Assembly (NCBI GenBank): GCA_948330435.1
Contig: CAOJBY010000018.1
Location: forward strand, 9,600 to 73,599
DNA: 64,000 nucleotides
Direction: 5' to 3'
Source of the DNA: an uncultured Lachnoclostridium sp.
GTDB lineage: Bacteria; Bacillota; Clostridia; Lachnospirales; Lachnospiraceae
The notes beneath the pieces are model-generated. The model was not told where the DNA came from, made no database searches, and saw only the letters and a list, made by a program, of their open reading frames with translations. The position numbers were made by a program, and so were the translations under genes. Positions 17,070-25,438 of the stretch are shown here, piece after piece. Every line of letters starts with the position of its first letter. The first letter of the stretch is position 1.

Positions 17070-18961
17070 TGGAAAGGAAAAAGTTTTTACCAGCCACAAG
17101 AGAAGAGTGGGACAGAGATTATGGCGGACAGCCGGATTTTGTCTACATTATTGGCGATGCCTATGTGGATCACCCTTCCTTTGGTCCTGCGATTATCAGT
17201 CGGGTGCTGGAAAGCCGGGGATATACGGTTGCCATTATTTCTCAGCCGGACTGGAAAAGTAAGGCGAGCATTCAGACTTTCGGGGAACCAAAGCTTGCCT
17301 TTCTTGTATCCTCCGGAAATATGGACTCTATGGTAAATCATTATACGGTTTCAAAGAAGCGCAGAAGTCAGGATGCATATACACCGGGGGGCGTTACAGG
17401 TAAGCGTCCGGATCGGGCTGTAATCGTTTATTCCAATCTGATTCGGCAGACGTACAAACACACGCCCATTATTCTGGGCGGAATTGAGGCCAGTCTTCGA
17501 AGGCTTTCCCACTATGACTACTGGTCCGATAGCTTCCGGCGTTCTGTTTTGCTTGACAGCGGAGCGGATCTGATTTCCTATGGAATGGGAGAACGCTCTA
17601 TTGTAGAGATTGCAGATGCATTAAAAAGCGGGATGGATATCAGGGACTTAACCTTTGTTGACGGAACCGTTTACCGCACAAACCATCCGGAGAATCTTTA
17701 TGATACCGTGTACCTGCCGGATTACGAGAGCATGTGTAAAGATAAACGGGAATATGCCAAAAGCTTTGCAATCCAATATAAAAATACGGACCCTTATCAG
17801 GGAAAACGCCTGGCAGAACCATATGGAGAGCAACTTTATGTGGTACAGAATCCCCCGGCAAAACCCTTGACTCAGACGGAGATGGATGATATCTATGACC
17901 TGCCTTATATGCGTGCCTGTCATCCGTCAGGAGTAAAATATGGGGTAATTCCGGCAATTGGGGAGATAAAGTTTAGTCTTGCAAGCTGTAGAGGCTGCTT
18001 TGGAGCCTGTTCTTTTTGTGCTCTTACTTTTCATCAGGGACGCATTATTCAATCCCGAAGCCGGGAATCTCTCTTAAGGGAGGTCAAAGAATTTGTGAAA
18101 GATCCGGATTTCAAGGGATATATTCATGATGTAGGAGGTCCTACGGCCAATTTTCGCCAGCCGGCCTGTAAGAAGCAGGAAGCTTATGGTGCGTGTCGGG
18201 ACCGGCAGTGCCTGTATCCCAAGCCCTGTGGGAATCTTGTGGCAGATCACAGAGATTACCGGGAACTTTTGAAAAGCCTTCGGGAACTACCCGGAGTGAA
18301 AAAAGTGTTTGTCCGTTCCGGAATCCGGTTTGATTATCTGATGGCAGATCCGGATCCGTCCTTTTTAAGGGAACTTTGTACCTATCATATCAGCGGACAG
18401 TTAAAGGTTGCACCGGAGCATGTATCTGACAAGGTTCTGAAGCAGATGGGTAAGCCACCCAAAGCCGTCTATGATAAATTTTGTCGGGCATATAGTCAGA
18501 TGAATGAACAACTTGGGAAAAAGCAATACCTGGTTCCCTATCTGATGTCCTCCCATCCCGGATCCGGACTTTCGGAGGCCATTGAGCTGGCAGAATATTG
18601 CCGGGAACTGGGATATATGCCAGAGCAGGTTCAGGATTTCTATCCCACACCATCTACCATATCCACCTGTATGTACTATACCGGACTGGATCCCGGAACT
18701 ATGGAAGAGGTTTACGTGCCAAAGAATCCCCATGAAAAAGCCATGCAGAGGGCATTGATCCAATATCGGGATCCGAAAAATTATGAGCTCGTGCGGGAAG
18801 CCTTAGAAAAAGGACACAGAACCGAGCTCATTGGGTTTGGCCCAAAATGCTTAATTCGTCCCCGAAAGGGTGAAAGCACAGGGCATTTTGTAAAGCCAAA
18901 AGAATCCCATTCCCATAAAAGGAAGACCATTCGAAACGTTCATAAAAAACAACATCAATGA
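17066..18961 (+). CDS. YgiQ-family radical SAM protein
   Basis: 631 residues. The cluster-binding motif CFGACSFC has its cysteines at 311, 315 and 318. N-terminal PSFGPAIISRVLESRGY is the B12-binding-like part, and YDYWSDSFRRSVLLDSGADL and the late FYPTPSTISTCMYYTG block are conserved in YgiQ. The reaction is unknown. The start can be ATG 17066 or 17069, both behind AGGAAG, overlapping the HAD gene. A Lys/His-rich tail ends the protein. Confidence 0.92.
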   Translation: MMERKKFLPATREEWDRDYGGQPDFVYIIGDAYVDHPSFGPAIISRVLESRGYTVAIISQPDWKSKASIQTFGEPKLAFLVSSGNMDSMVNHYTVSKKRRSQDAYTPGGVTGKRPDRAVIVYSNLIRQTYKHTPIILGGIEASLRRLSHYDYWSDSFRRSVLLDSGADLISYGMGERSIVEIADALKSGMDIRDLTFVDGTVYRTNHPENLYDTVYLPDYESMCKDKREYAKSFAIQYKNTDPYQGKRLAEPYGEQLYVVQNPPAKPLTQTEMDDIYDLPYMRACHPSGVKYGVIPAIGEIKFSLASCRGCFGACSFCALTFHQGRIIQSRSRESLLREVKEFVKDPDFKGYIHDVGGPTANFRQPACKKQEAYGACRDRQCLYPKPCGNLVADHRDYRELLKSLRELPGVKKVFVRSGIRFDYLMADPDPSFLRELCTYHISGQLKVAPEHVSDKVLKQMGKPPKAVYDKFCRAYSQMNEQLGKKQYLVPYLMSSHPGSGLSEAIELAEYCRELGYMPEQVQDFYPTPSTISTCMYYTGLDPGTMEEVYVPKNPHEKAMQRALIQYRDPKNYELVREALEKGHRTELIGFGPKCLIRPRKGESTGHFVKPKESHSHKRKTIRNVHKKQHQ

Positions 18962-18975
18962 GAAGAGGGGAAAGC

Positions 18976-19740
18976 ATGAAATATATTGCACTTGTCACAG
19001 GGGCTTCTTCCGGAATCGGGAGAGAATTTGTTCTACAGATTGCCAGTTCCTATTCCTCCCTGGATGAAATCTGGGTATTGGCAAGGCGGGAAGCTTCCTT
19101 ACAACAATTGGAGAAAGAAGTTCAAGAAAAACAGTTAAGGATTTTTCCTCTGGATCTTTCAAAAAAGGAAAATCTGGAAGAACTGGAGACAGCCCTGGCC
19201 AAAGAGAAACCTTGTATTCGCATCCTTGTAAACAGTGCCGGATGTGGCAGAGGGGGAACGATAGAATCACAGGATTGGAGAGATGCCTGCCATATGCTGG
19301 ATGTAAATTGTCGTGCCTTAACTGTGGTAACGATGCTCTGTCTTCCCTATCTAAAAAGGAGAAGTCGAATCATCCAGGTAGATTCTGGTTCCGCTTTTTT
19401 GCCTCAGCCAGGGTTCGGGATCTATGCAGCCAGCAAATCCTATGTTCTTTCCTTTGACCGTGCATTGGGTGTAGAGTTAAGAAAAAAGGGAATCTCGGTA
19501 ACTTCTGTATGTCCCGGACCGGTGGACACGGAATTCTTTCGTGCAGGTGGTATTACTTTAAATCTCTTGAAAAGGATGTTTTTGGTAAAGCCAGGGAAAG
19601 TGGTTCGAAAAGCTTTGTTTGACGCAGAGGCCGGCAAAGCATTGTCCATCTATGGCATTTCCGTGAAAGCGGTTCGTTTTTTGGGAAAACTGTTGCCCCA
19701 TGAGTTCTTACTTGGCCTTATGGGAAGGTTACTTTTATAG
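18976..19740 (+). CDS. SDR-family NAD(P)-dependent oxidoreductase
   Basis: 254 residues from the ATG at 18976, chosen because AGAGGGG lies just upstream; ATG 18958 overlaps ygiQ. Rossmann motif TGASSGIG is at residues 8-15, LVNSAGCG follows, and the catalytic Ser and Y-x-x-x-K (YAASK) are present. The C-terminal hydrophobic segment (LLKRMFLVKPGKVVRK) resembles membrane-peripheral YqjQ-type SDRs. The substrate is unknown. Confidence 0.88.
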   Translation: MKYIALVTGASSGIGREFVLQIASSYSSLDEIWVLARREASLQQLEKEVQEKQLRIFPLDLSKKENLEELETALAKEKPCIRILVNSAGCGRGGTIESQDWRDACHMLDVNCRALTVVTMLCLPYLKRRSRIIQVDSGSAFLPQPGFGIYAASKSYVLSFDRALGVELRKKGISVTSVCPGPVDTEFFRAGGITLNLLKRMFLVKPGKVVRKALFDAEAGKALSIYGISVKAVRFLGKLLPHEFLLGLMGRLLL

Positions 19741-19775
19741 AAACTTATGCACAGAAACCAATGAAAGGAGTTTTT

Positions 19776-20378
19776 ATGAAATCTGTACCAAAGGGGGCTT
19801 TCGGTTACACGGATGCCCATAAGAAACGGCAGTTATTAAAAACTTTTATTTTTTTCCTGCTGCCCTTAGGAATTTTTCTGGTTGGTTTTTTTACAACAAA
19901 ATCAAAAGAAAATTATTTTACGGTTATTGCTGTGGTTGGTTCTCTTCCTGCCTGTAAGGAACTTGTGAATGTATTGATGTTCATAAAACGCCATTCCATG
20001 CCAAAAGCCCTTTATGAGGAGATTCAAAGTCACGGGGGAACTTTTGAAACGGCTTATGAACTTGTGCTTACTACCTACGAAAAATCTTATCCCATTACTG
20101 CCATAGTTATTTCCGGAAATGAAGTGATGGGCTATACGGAAGAAAAAGGGAATTTGGATTGGAAAAAGGCGGAGAAGCATATTTCTACAGTTCTGAAAAA
20201 CAATGGGATTTCTCAGGCACACGTACATATTTTTCAGGAGAAAAAGCAGTTTTTGGAACGTGTGGATGCTCTGGCCTTGCAGAAAAAAGAAGATTTGCCT
20301 TTTGTATCGGACGAACGATATCCCGGTTTTAGCCGTGAACAGGTGATGCGGGCAGTTATTCTGGCTTTATCTATTTAG
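19776..20378 (+). CDS. Membrane protein of unknown function, two N-terminal helices
   Basis: 200 residues from ATG 19776 (AAAGGAG 6 nt upstream; ATG 19761 has no such site). Two hydrophobic stretches at about residues 22-40 and 47-65 form a hairpin, followed by a soluble domain of about 130 residues (FETAYELVLTTYEKSYPITAIVISGNEVMGY). I do not recognise the family. It lies between an SDR gene and an RluA-type pseudouridine synthase in the same direction. Confidence 0.65.
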   Translation: MKSVPKGAFGYTDAHKKRQLLKTFIFFLLPLGIFLVGFFTTKSKENYFTVIAVVGSLPACKELVNVLMFIKRHSMPKALYEEIQSHGGTFETAYELVLTTYEKSYPITAIVISGNEVMGYTEEKGNLDWKKAEKHISTVLKNNGISQAHVHIFQEKKQFLERVDALALQKKEDLPFVSDERYPGFSREQVMRAVILALSI

Positions 20379-20394
20379 CAAGGAGAAGTTCCAT

Positions 20395-21378
20395 ATGAAG
20401 CTTATAATCATAAAGGAGAATGAAGCAGGGCAGCGTCTGGATAAATTCCTTGCAAAATATATGGACAAGGCTCCCAAAAGCTTTTTCTATAAGATGCTCC
20501 GAAAGAAAAACATTACTTTAAATAAAAAGAAAGCAGCGGGAAATGAACGTCTGAAAACAGGTGATGAGATTTGTCTGTTTCTTTCAGACAATACAATAGA
20601 GAACTTTTCAGGCAAATGTGTATACACAGAATCTTTAGAGAAAGCTCCGGTTTCAGGACTTGAGATTGTTTATGAGGATGATCATATTCTTCTTATCAAC
20701 AAACCAGCCGGACTTTTATCTCAGAAAGCAAGGCCAAAAGATGTGTCTTTGGTAGAACAACTGATTTCTTACCTACTTGAATCCGGGCAGCTAAAGGAAG
20801 AAGATCTGCGAAGCTTTCGCCCCGGTATCTGCAGCCGCCTGGATCGGAATACCAGCGGCCTAGTTGCAGCCGGGAAAAGCTTTCCGGGGCTTCAGGCAAT
20901 GAATGAATTGATACGCACCCATACAGTGGGAAAGTTTTACCGGTGCATTGTATCTGGTGTGATAAAAAATGGGCAGAAGATAGAGGGATGGCTTATAAAA
21001 GATAAAAAAAGCAATCAGGTTACTGTTTATGAGAAAGAACAAAAAGACTGCCTATTTATACAAACAGAATATCTGCCCTTAAAAACCATTTTTGTAGAGG
21101 ATAAGAAATATACGTATCTTGAAGTCCACTTAATTACAGGACGCTCCCATCAAATCCGTGCCCATTTGGCCAGCATTGGTCATCCACTGGTTGGTGATGC
21201 CAAATATGGCGATCCCCGTACAAACAGATATTTCTTTCAGCATTTTAAATTGCAGCATCAATTACTTCATGCCTACCGGCTGGAATTTCCGTCTCTTGAG
21301 GGATGCTTAAAGCCTCTTTCAAACCGGCAGTTTACAGCAGATCTTCCCACAATCTTTACAGAGATAGTCGGAGGTTAA
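20395..21378 (+). CDS. RluA-family pseudouridine synthase (RluC/RluD type)
   Basis: 327 residues. An S4 domain (QRLDKFLAKYMDKAPKSFFYKMLRKKNI) is followed by the catalytic CSRLDRNTSGLVAAGKS and the HQIRAHLASIGHPLVGDAKYG block. Acts on rRNA uridines. AAGGAGAAG precedes the ATG at 20395. Confidence 0.93.
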   Translation: MKLIIIKENEAGQRLDKFLAKYMDKAPKSFFYKMLRKKNITLNKKKAAGNERLKTGDEICLFLSDNTIENFSGKCVYTESLEKAPVSGLEIVYEDDHILLINKPAGLLSQKARPKDVSLVEQLISYLLESGQLKEEDLRSFRPGICSRLDRNTSGLVAAGKSFPGLQAMNELIRTHTVGKFYRCIVSGVIKNGQKIEGWLIKDKKSNQVTVYEKEQKDCLFIQTEYLPLKTIFVEDKKYTYLEVHLITGRSHQIRAHLASIGHPLVGDAKYGDPRTNRYFFQHFKLQHQLLHAYRLEFPSLEGCLKPLSNRQFTADLPTIFTEIVGG

Positions 21379-21414
21379 GAGTTGTCAGGCGAACTACCTG
21401 TCCGGTCATGCCAA

Positions 21415-21443
21415 TTGCATTTCTGCCGGAAATATTATATAAT
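21415..21443 (+). promoter_or_regulatory. Possible sigma-A promoter for the TPR-zincin-recU run
   Basis: TTGCAT at 21415-21420 and TATAAT at 21438-21443 are separated by 17 bp, in a 149-bp gene-free gap. The -10 is perfect and the -35 matches only the first three bases, so this is a moderate call. Confidence 0.45.
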
Positions 21444-21527
21444 TGTAACAAAAGTTCGGATGGCGGGAAAACAAATCTAAAAATGTGTCAAGCTTGCGGA
21501 AATTTACTTAAGAGAGGAAGAAATGAC

Positions 21528-22556
21528 ATGGATTTTCAGAATAAATACCCTTCTTTGGGACCGGGTTTTGAACCAAATAATCTTAAGGAAAAAAAAGGAA
21601 TTCCCATTCCCATCCTTTTATTTCTTCTGGCATCCCTGATTCTTGCGGGAATTTCTATGACCCGGTTTCCGGAAAGCCTTTCGGAATATAAGGTTTACCG
21701 CAGAGCCGAAGAGCGTATCCACGCAGGAGAGACGGCAGACGCATTACAGGATCTTTTTGATGTTCTGGAGCATCATCCCAATTCCCTGCCTTTGATTCTG
21801 GAATTGATGGATCTTTCCATGGAATCCGGTTACTACGATCAGGCCGCTTATGTGTTTAATGAATATCTGGTGGGAAAAAACCTAACGGATAGCCAGTACG
21901 CCAGAATGATGCGTTATTCCAGACGGTTGGACAGCTATTATATGACTTATGATGCCATTGACAGTCTGATGGTTCAGGCAGAAGCTGCCATAGGAGACGA
22001 TGCCAGTGAGGAAGCAATCGAACAGCAGGCAGTCTGGCTGCGAAGCGAGGTTTCCCGGCTTCACGATGATGATGCACAGGATCAGGCATTTCTCTATTAT
22101 TACGATGCTTTATTTGCAGAAAGTCAGGAAAAACAGTATGATTTTTTGAAAAAGGCTTATGAGGAGGATCCGGAATTATTCGACGTTCGGGTGCTTCTTG
22201 GAAATGCGGAAAGAAGCAGGGGAAATTTTACTGTGGCTTATGAATATCTGGATGCAGCACTTTTGAAAGAAAGTAAGGATGCAGGAGCCTTACGGGGGCT
22301 GGCGGTTCTGGCAATGTTGGAGGAAGAACCGGAAAAAGGCCTGATATTGGCAAAAAAAGCTTATCACTTAAATCCGGACGGCCTCTATGTAAGAGATACC
22401 TACCTGGTAGCTCTTCATGTAAACGGTCGTGCAGAAGAGGAAAAGGCTCTCATAAAAGAGATTGAGAATGTGGAGGGTTCCCTTGAGGAGGATACCAGGC
22501 AGCTACTTGAGGGTCAGTTGAGTCTTAAGGATTTCTATATGGAAATGACAGATTAG
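21528..22556 (+). CDS. Tetratricopeptide-repeat membrane protein
   Basis: 342 residues from ATG 21528 (GAGAGGAAG upstream); the frame is open for 225 bases further left but without a plausible start. A short cytoplasmic N-terminus leads to one membrane helix (about residues 25-44, IPILLFLLASLILAGI). About four helical TPR-like repeats follow (AEERIHAGETADALQDLF, GYYDQAAYVFNEYL, RGNFTVAYEYLDAAL, EEPEKGLILAKKAY). The domain would be extracytoplasmic and mediate protein contacts. The partner is unknown. Confidence 0.75.
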   Translation: MDFQNKYPSLGPGFEPNNLKEKKGIPIPILLFLLASLILAGISMTRFPESLSEYKVYRRAEERIHAGETADALQDLFDVLEHHPNSLPLILELMDLSMESGYYDQAAYVFNEYLVGKNLTDSQYARMMRYSRRLDSYYMTYDAIDSLMVQAEAAIGDDASEEAIEQQAVWLRSEVSRLHDDDAQDQAFLYYYDALFAESQEKQYDFLKKAYEEDPELFDVRVLLGNAERSRGNFTVAYEYLDAALLKESKDAGALRGLAVLAMLEEEPEKGLILAKKAYHLNPDGLYVRDTYLVALHVNGRAEEEKALIKEIENVEGSLEEDTRQLLEGQLSLKDFYMEMTD

Positions 22557-22575
22557 AGAAAGGAAGCATACGGAA

Positions 22576-23109
22576 ATGATTATACCAGGCGTTTTGATTT
22601 CACTTATTACTTTTCCGGGGGTGGTTATTCATGAATTGGCTCATCAGATTTTTTGCATGCTCTGTGGCTTAAAGGTATATGAAGTAAAATATTTCCAGAT
22701 GGGCAATCCAAATGGCTATGTGATTCATGAATCCACGGATCGTCCTTTGAAAATATTTCTTACCTGTATGGGCCCCTTTTTTATCAACAGTGTCTTAGGC
22801 CTTGTGATTTTGCTTCCGGCATCCATTGAACTGATGGTTTTTCGGGAATATACCAATCCACTGAATCTTTTGTTGGGCTGGCTTGGATTTTCCATTTTGA
22901 TGCATGCCTTTCCAAGCCGGGGGGACGCAAAGGTCATGATTAACCGGATTTTAAGAGATCCGGACGTGAGTCTTGTGTGGAAAGTGATTGCCGCACCCTT
23001 TGTGGGGCTTATCTATATTTGTTCAGTAGGCAGCATTTTCTGGCTGGATTTACTCTATGCGGCAGTATTGGCCATGCTGGTTCCCTGGCTTTGGGTTCAG
23101 CTACTTTAG
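22576..23109 (+). CDS. Membrane-bound metalloprotease-like protein (HELAH zincin, M50-like)
   Basis: 177 residues with about four hydrophobic segments. HELAH sits in the first one (VVIHELAHQIF), the zinc motif arrangement of membrane-embedded M50/DUF3267-type peptidases. An Asp or other third ligand is not clear: candidates are in FPSRGDAKVM. It could be a small site-2-like protease or a non-peptidase relative. AGAAAGGAAG precedes the ATG. Confidence 0.72.
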   Translation: MIIPGVLISLITFPGVVIHELAHQIFCMLCGLKVYEVKYFQMGNPNGYVIHESTDRPLKIFLTCMGPFFINSVLGLVILLPASIELMVFREYTNPLNLLLGWLGFSILMHAFPSRGDAKVMINRILRDPDVSLVWKVIAAPFVGLIYICSVGSIFWLDLLYAAVLAMLVPWLWVQLL

Positions 23110-23145
23110 GAATATCGGGGAACTAGAAATTAGGAAGTGAACAAT

Positions 23146-23679
23146 ATGGCAACTTGGAATTCCAGAGGACTTAGGGGCTCTACCCTGGAGGAACTTGTAA
23201 ATCGTACCAATGAAAAATATCGGGAGCAGGGACTGGCGTTGATTCAAAAGGTGCCCACACCCATTACGCCCATAAAGATTGATAAAGATCACCGGCATAT
23301 TACTCTGGCTTACTTTGAACAAAAAAGCACCGTGGATTATATTGGGGCAGTTCAGGGGATTCCGGTCTGCTTTGATGCTAAGGAATGCGACAGCGATACC
23401 TTTCCTCTACAAAATATCCATGAACATCAGGTGCAGTTTATGGAGGATTTTCAGAAGCAGGATGGAATCGCTTTTCTGATTCTTATGTTTTCTCATCGAA
23501 ATGAATTGTACTATCTCACGTATGAACGAATGCGGGAATTCTGGGATCGGGCCAGGAACGGCGGTCGCAAGAGTTTTCGCCACGAAGAACTTGATCCGGA
23601 GTATGTACTTATACCTCATGGAGGTTATCTGGTCCCTTATCTGGATGGAATTCAGATGGTCATTGACAGTCAGGAGTAA
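23146..23679 (+). CDS. recU: Holliday junction resolvase RecU
   Basis: 177 residues from ATG 23146 (AGGAAG 8 nt upstream; GTG 23137 is the alternative). RGLRGSTLEELVN is the N-terminal region that contacts the junction; Asp64 in TVDYIG and D77-A-K79 form the PD-(D/E)xK nuclease centre. RecU cuts four-way junctions during recombination and is the RuvC replacement in many Firmicutes. The end of the gene contains the promoter for the his operon. Confidence 0.9.
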   Translation: MATWNSRGLRGSTLEELVNRTNEKYREQGLALIQKVPTPITPIKIDKDHRHITLAYFEQKSTVDYIGAVQGIPVCFDAKECDSDTFPLQNIHEHQVQFMEDFQKQDGIAFLILMFSHRNELYYLTYERMREFWDRARNGGRKSFRHEELDPEYVLIPHGGYLVPYLDGIQMVIDSQE

Positions 23680-23691
23680 TTGCTTTATAAT
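23663..23691 (+). promoter_or_regulatory. Perfect consensus sigma-A promoter of the his operon
   Basis: TTGACA at 23663-23668, 17-bp spacer, TATAAT at 23686-23691. Both hexamers and the spacing are exactly consensus. It lies within the last codons of recU and just after them, about 75 bp before the first his start codon. Confidence 0.85.
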
Positions 23692-23699
23692 AGCAATTA
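23677..23699. repeat. Inverted repeat centred on the his promoter -10
   Basis: TAATTGCT (23677-23684) and AGCAATTA (23692-23699) are perfect 8-bp arms around TTATAAT, the -10 box. There is no T-run, so it is not a terminator. Placement over the -10 and start region suggests an operator. It could also be a chance A/T-rich repeat. Confidence 0.55.
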
Positions 23700-23767
23700 T
23701 CGCTTTACTCCATTAGCAAGATAAAGTGGCGGCGGAAAGGACAAAGTGGAAGAAAGGATTGCCAAAC

Positions 23768-25420
23768 ATGAAAAATCAGGAACAGCTTTTACATACGCCG
23801 GAAGGCGTTCGGGATATTTACGGAAGCGAATTTATACAGAAATTTGAACTTCAGCAGCAGCTTTATCATCTGCTGGCAGCAGAAGGGTATCAGGGAATTG
23901 AGACCCCTACCTTTGAATTCTTTGATGTGTTTTCCAGGGAAGTAGGAACGGTCCCTTCCAGAGAACTGTATAAGTTCTTCGATCGGGAGGGCAACACACT
24001 GGTGCTGCGTCCCGATATTACCCCCTCTATTGCCAGGGCCGTGTCAAAATATTTTCATGATGAGACACCAATCCGTCTTTGTTATATGGGAAATACCTTT
24101 ATCAATTACGATAAATACTTAGGGCGTTTAAAAGAGAGTACCCAGCTTGGTGCCGAACTTATGGGAGACGGAAGCATAGAGGCGGATGTGGAACTGCTTT
24201 CTCTGTTAATAAAAGCTCTGAAAGAAGCGGGACTAAAAGAATTTCAGGTAAGTATCGGACAGGTTATGTTTTTTAAAAGTCTTTTAAAGGATGCCGGGAT
24301 TGACAGTGAGACTGAAAAGCGTCTGAGACAACTGATTTCTGACAAAAATCGATTTGGTACGGAAGAATTACTTTCCGATTGTGAATTGCCCAATGAACTT
24401 CGTCAAATCTTTTTGGAAATGACGGCCCTTTCCGGAGGGATAGAGGTACTTGCAAGGGCAAGAGAACTGACTTCTAATGAAGATGCCCTGTTGGCACTTA
24501 AGCATCTGGAGAAGATTTATGAAGGACTTAAGGAACTTTCCCGTGAAGCTTATATAAGTTTTGATCTGGGAATGCTAAGTAAATATAATTATTATACAGG
24601 AATTATTTTCCGGGCTTATTCCTATGGCTATGGGGAACCTGTTGTAAAAGGGGGCCGGTACGACACCCTGTTGTCTCATTTTGGTCGTCAGCTTCCAGCT
24701 GTAGGTTTTGCCATTGTAATTGATCAGCTTATGAGAGCTGTAAGCAGAAGTGAGAGAGTACAAAAAGATATTGTAGATAGGAAAGAGCGTTATCTGACGA
24801 TTGCCCTTACAAAGGGGAGGCTTGCAAAGAAAACGCTGGAACTTTTGGAGCAGACAGGAATTACCTGTGAGGAGATGAAGGATCCGAACAGCCGTAAATT
24901 AATTTTTGTCAATGAAGAAAAACGATTAAAGTTTTTCCTTGCCAAAGGTCCTGATGTGCCTACATATGTGGAATATGGTGCCGCAGATATCGGCGTGGTA
25001 GGTAAGGATACACTGGTGGAAGAGGGACGGAAGATGTATGAGGTCCTGGATCTTGGCTTTGGAAAGTGCCGCATGTGTGTCTGTGGTCCAAAAGAGGCAA
25101 GAGAGATGCTCTACCACCAGGAACAGATTCGAGTGGCTACCAAATATCCGGATATTGCAAAGGACTATTTTTATAACCGAAAGCATCAGACTGTGGAGAT
25201 CATTAAGCTGAATGGCTCGATTGAGTTGGCCCCCCTGGTAGGTCTTGCGGAAGTGATTGTTGATATTGTGGAGACAGGCTCCACCTTGCGGGAAAATGGT
25301 CTGGAAGTTTTGGAAGAGATTATGCCCCTTTCCGCCCGTATGGTGGTGAACCAGGTAAGCATGAAGATGGAACACGAACGGATTACCGGACTGATTCGGG
25401 AACTGAAAGATGTGCTTTAA
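23768..25420 (+). CDS. hisG: HisZ-HisG fusion: ATP phosphoribosyltransferase regulatory and catalytic parts in one protein
   Basis: 550 residues from ATG 23768; an in-frame GTG at 23726 is a weaker choice. Residues about 1-330 are HisZ, a class II aminoacyl-synthetase-like domain (TPEGVRDIYGSE, RPDITPSIARAVSKYF, YYTGIIFRAY, KGGRYDTLL). Residues about 341-550 are short-form HisG (RYLTIALTKGRLAKKTLELL, the DIGVVGKDTL loop and the PRPP loop in VETGSTLRENG). No stop separates them. HisG condenses ATP with PRPP, the first step of histidine synthesis; short HisG needs HisZ for activity and histidine feedback. These are normally separate genes. Confidence 0.92.
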   Translation: MKNQEQLLHTPEGVRDIYGSEFIQKFELQQQLYHLLAAEGYQGIETPTFEFFDVFSREVGTVPSRELYKFFDREGNTLVLRPDITPSIARAVSKYFHDETPIRLCYMGNTFINYDKYLGRLKESTQLGAELMGDGSIEADVELLSLLIKALKEAGLKEFQVSIGQVMFFKSLLKDAGIDSETEKRLRQLISDKNRFGTEELLSDCELPNELRQIFLEMTALSGGIEVLARARELTSNEDALLALKHLEKIYEGLKELSREAYISFDLGMLSKYNYYTGIIFRAYSYGYGEPVVKGGRYDTLLSHFGRQLPAVGFAIVIDQLMRAVSRSERVQKDIVDRKERYLTIALTKGRLAKKTLELLEQTGITCEEMKDPNSRKLIFVNEEKRLKFFLAKGPDVPTYVEYGAADIGVVGKDTLVEEGRKMYEVLDLGFGKCRMCVCGPKEAREMLYHQEQIRVATKYPDIAKDYFYNRKHQTVEIIKLNGSIELAPLVGLAEVIVDIVETGSTLRENGLEVLEEIMPLSARMVVNQVSMKMEHERITGLIRELKDVL

Positions 25421-25438
25421 TATTAACAAGGAGTTTTT

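Noticed and set aside
23692..23767. T-box or other riboswitch in front of the his operon.
   Set aside because: The leader is only about 70 nt after the promoter and has no specifier-like stem or T-box sequence.
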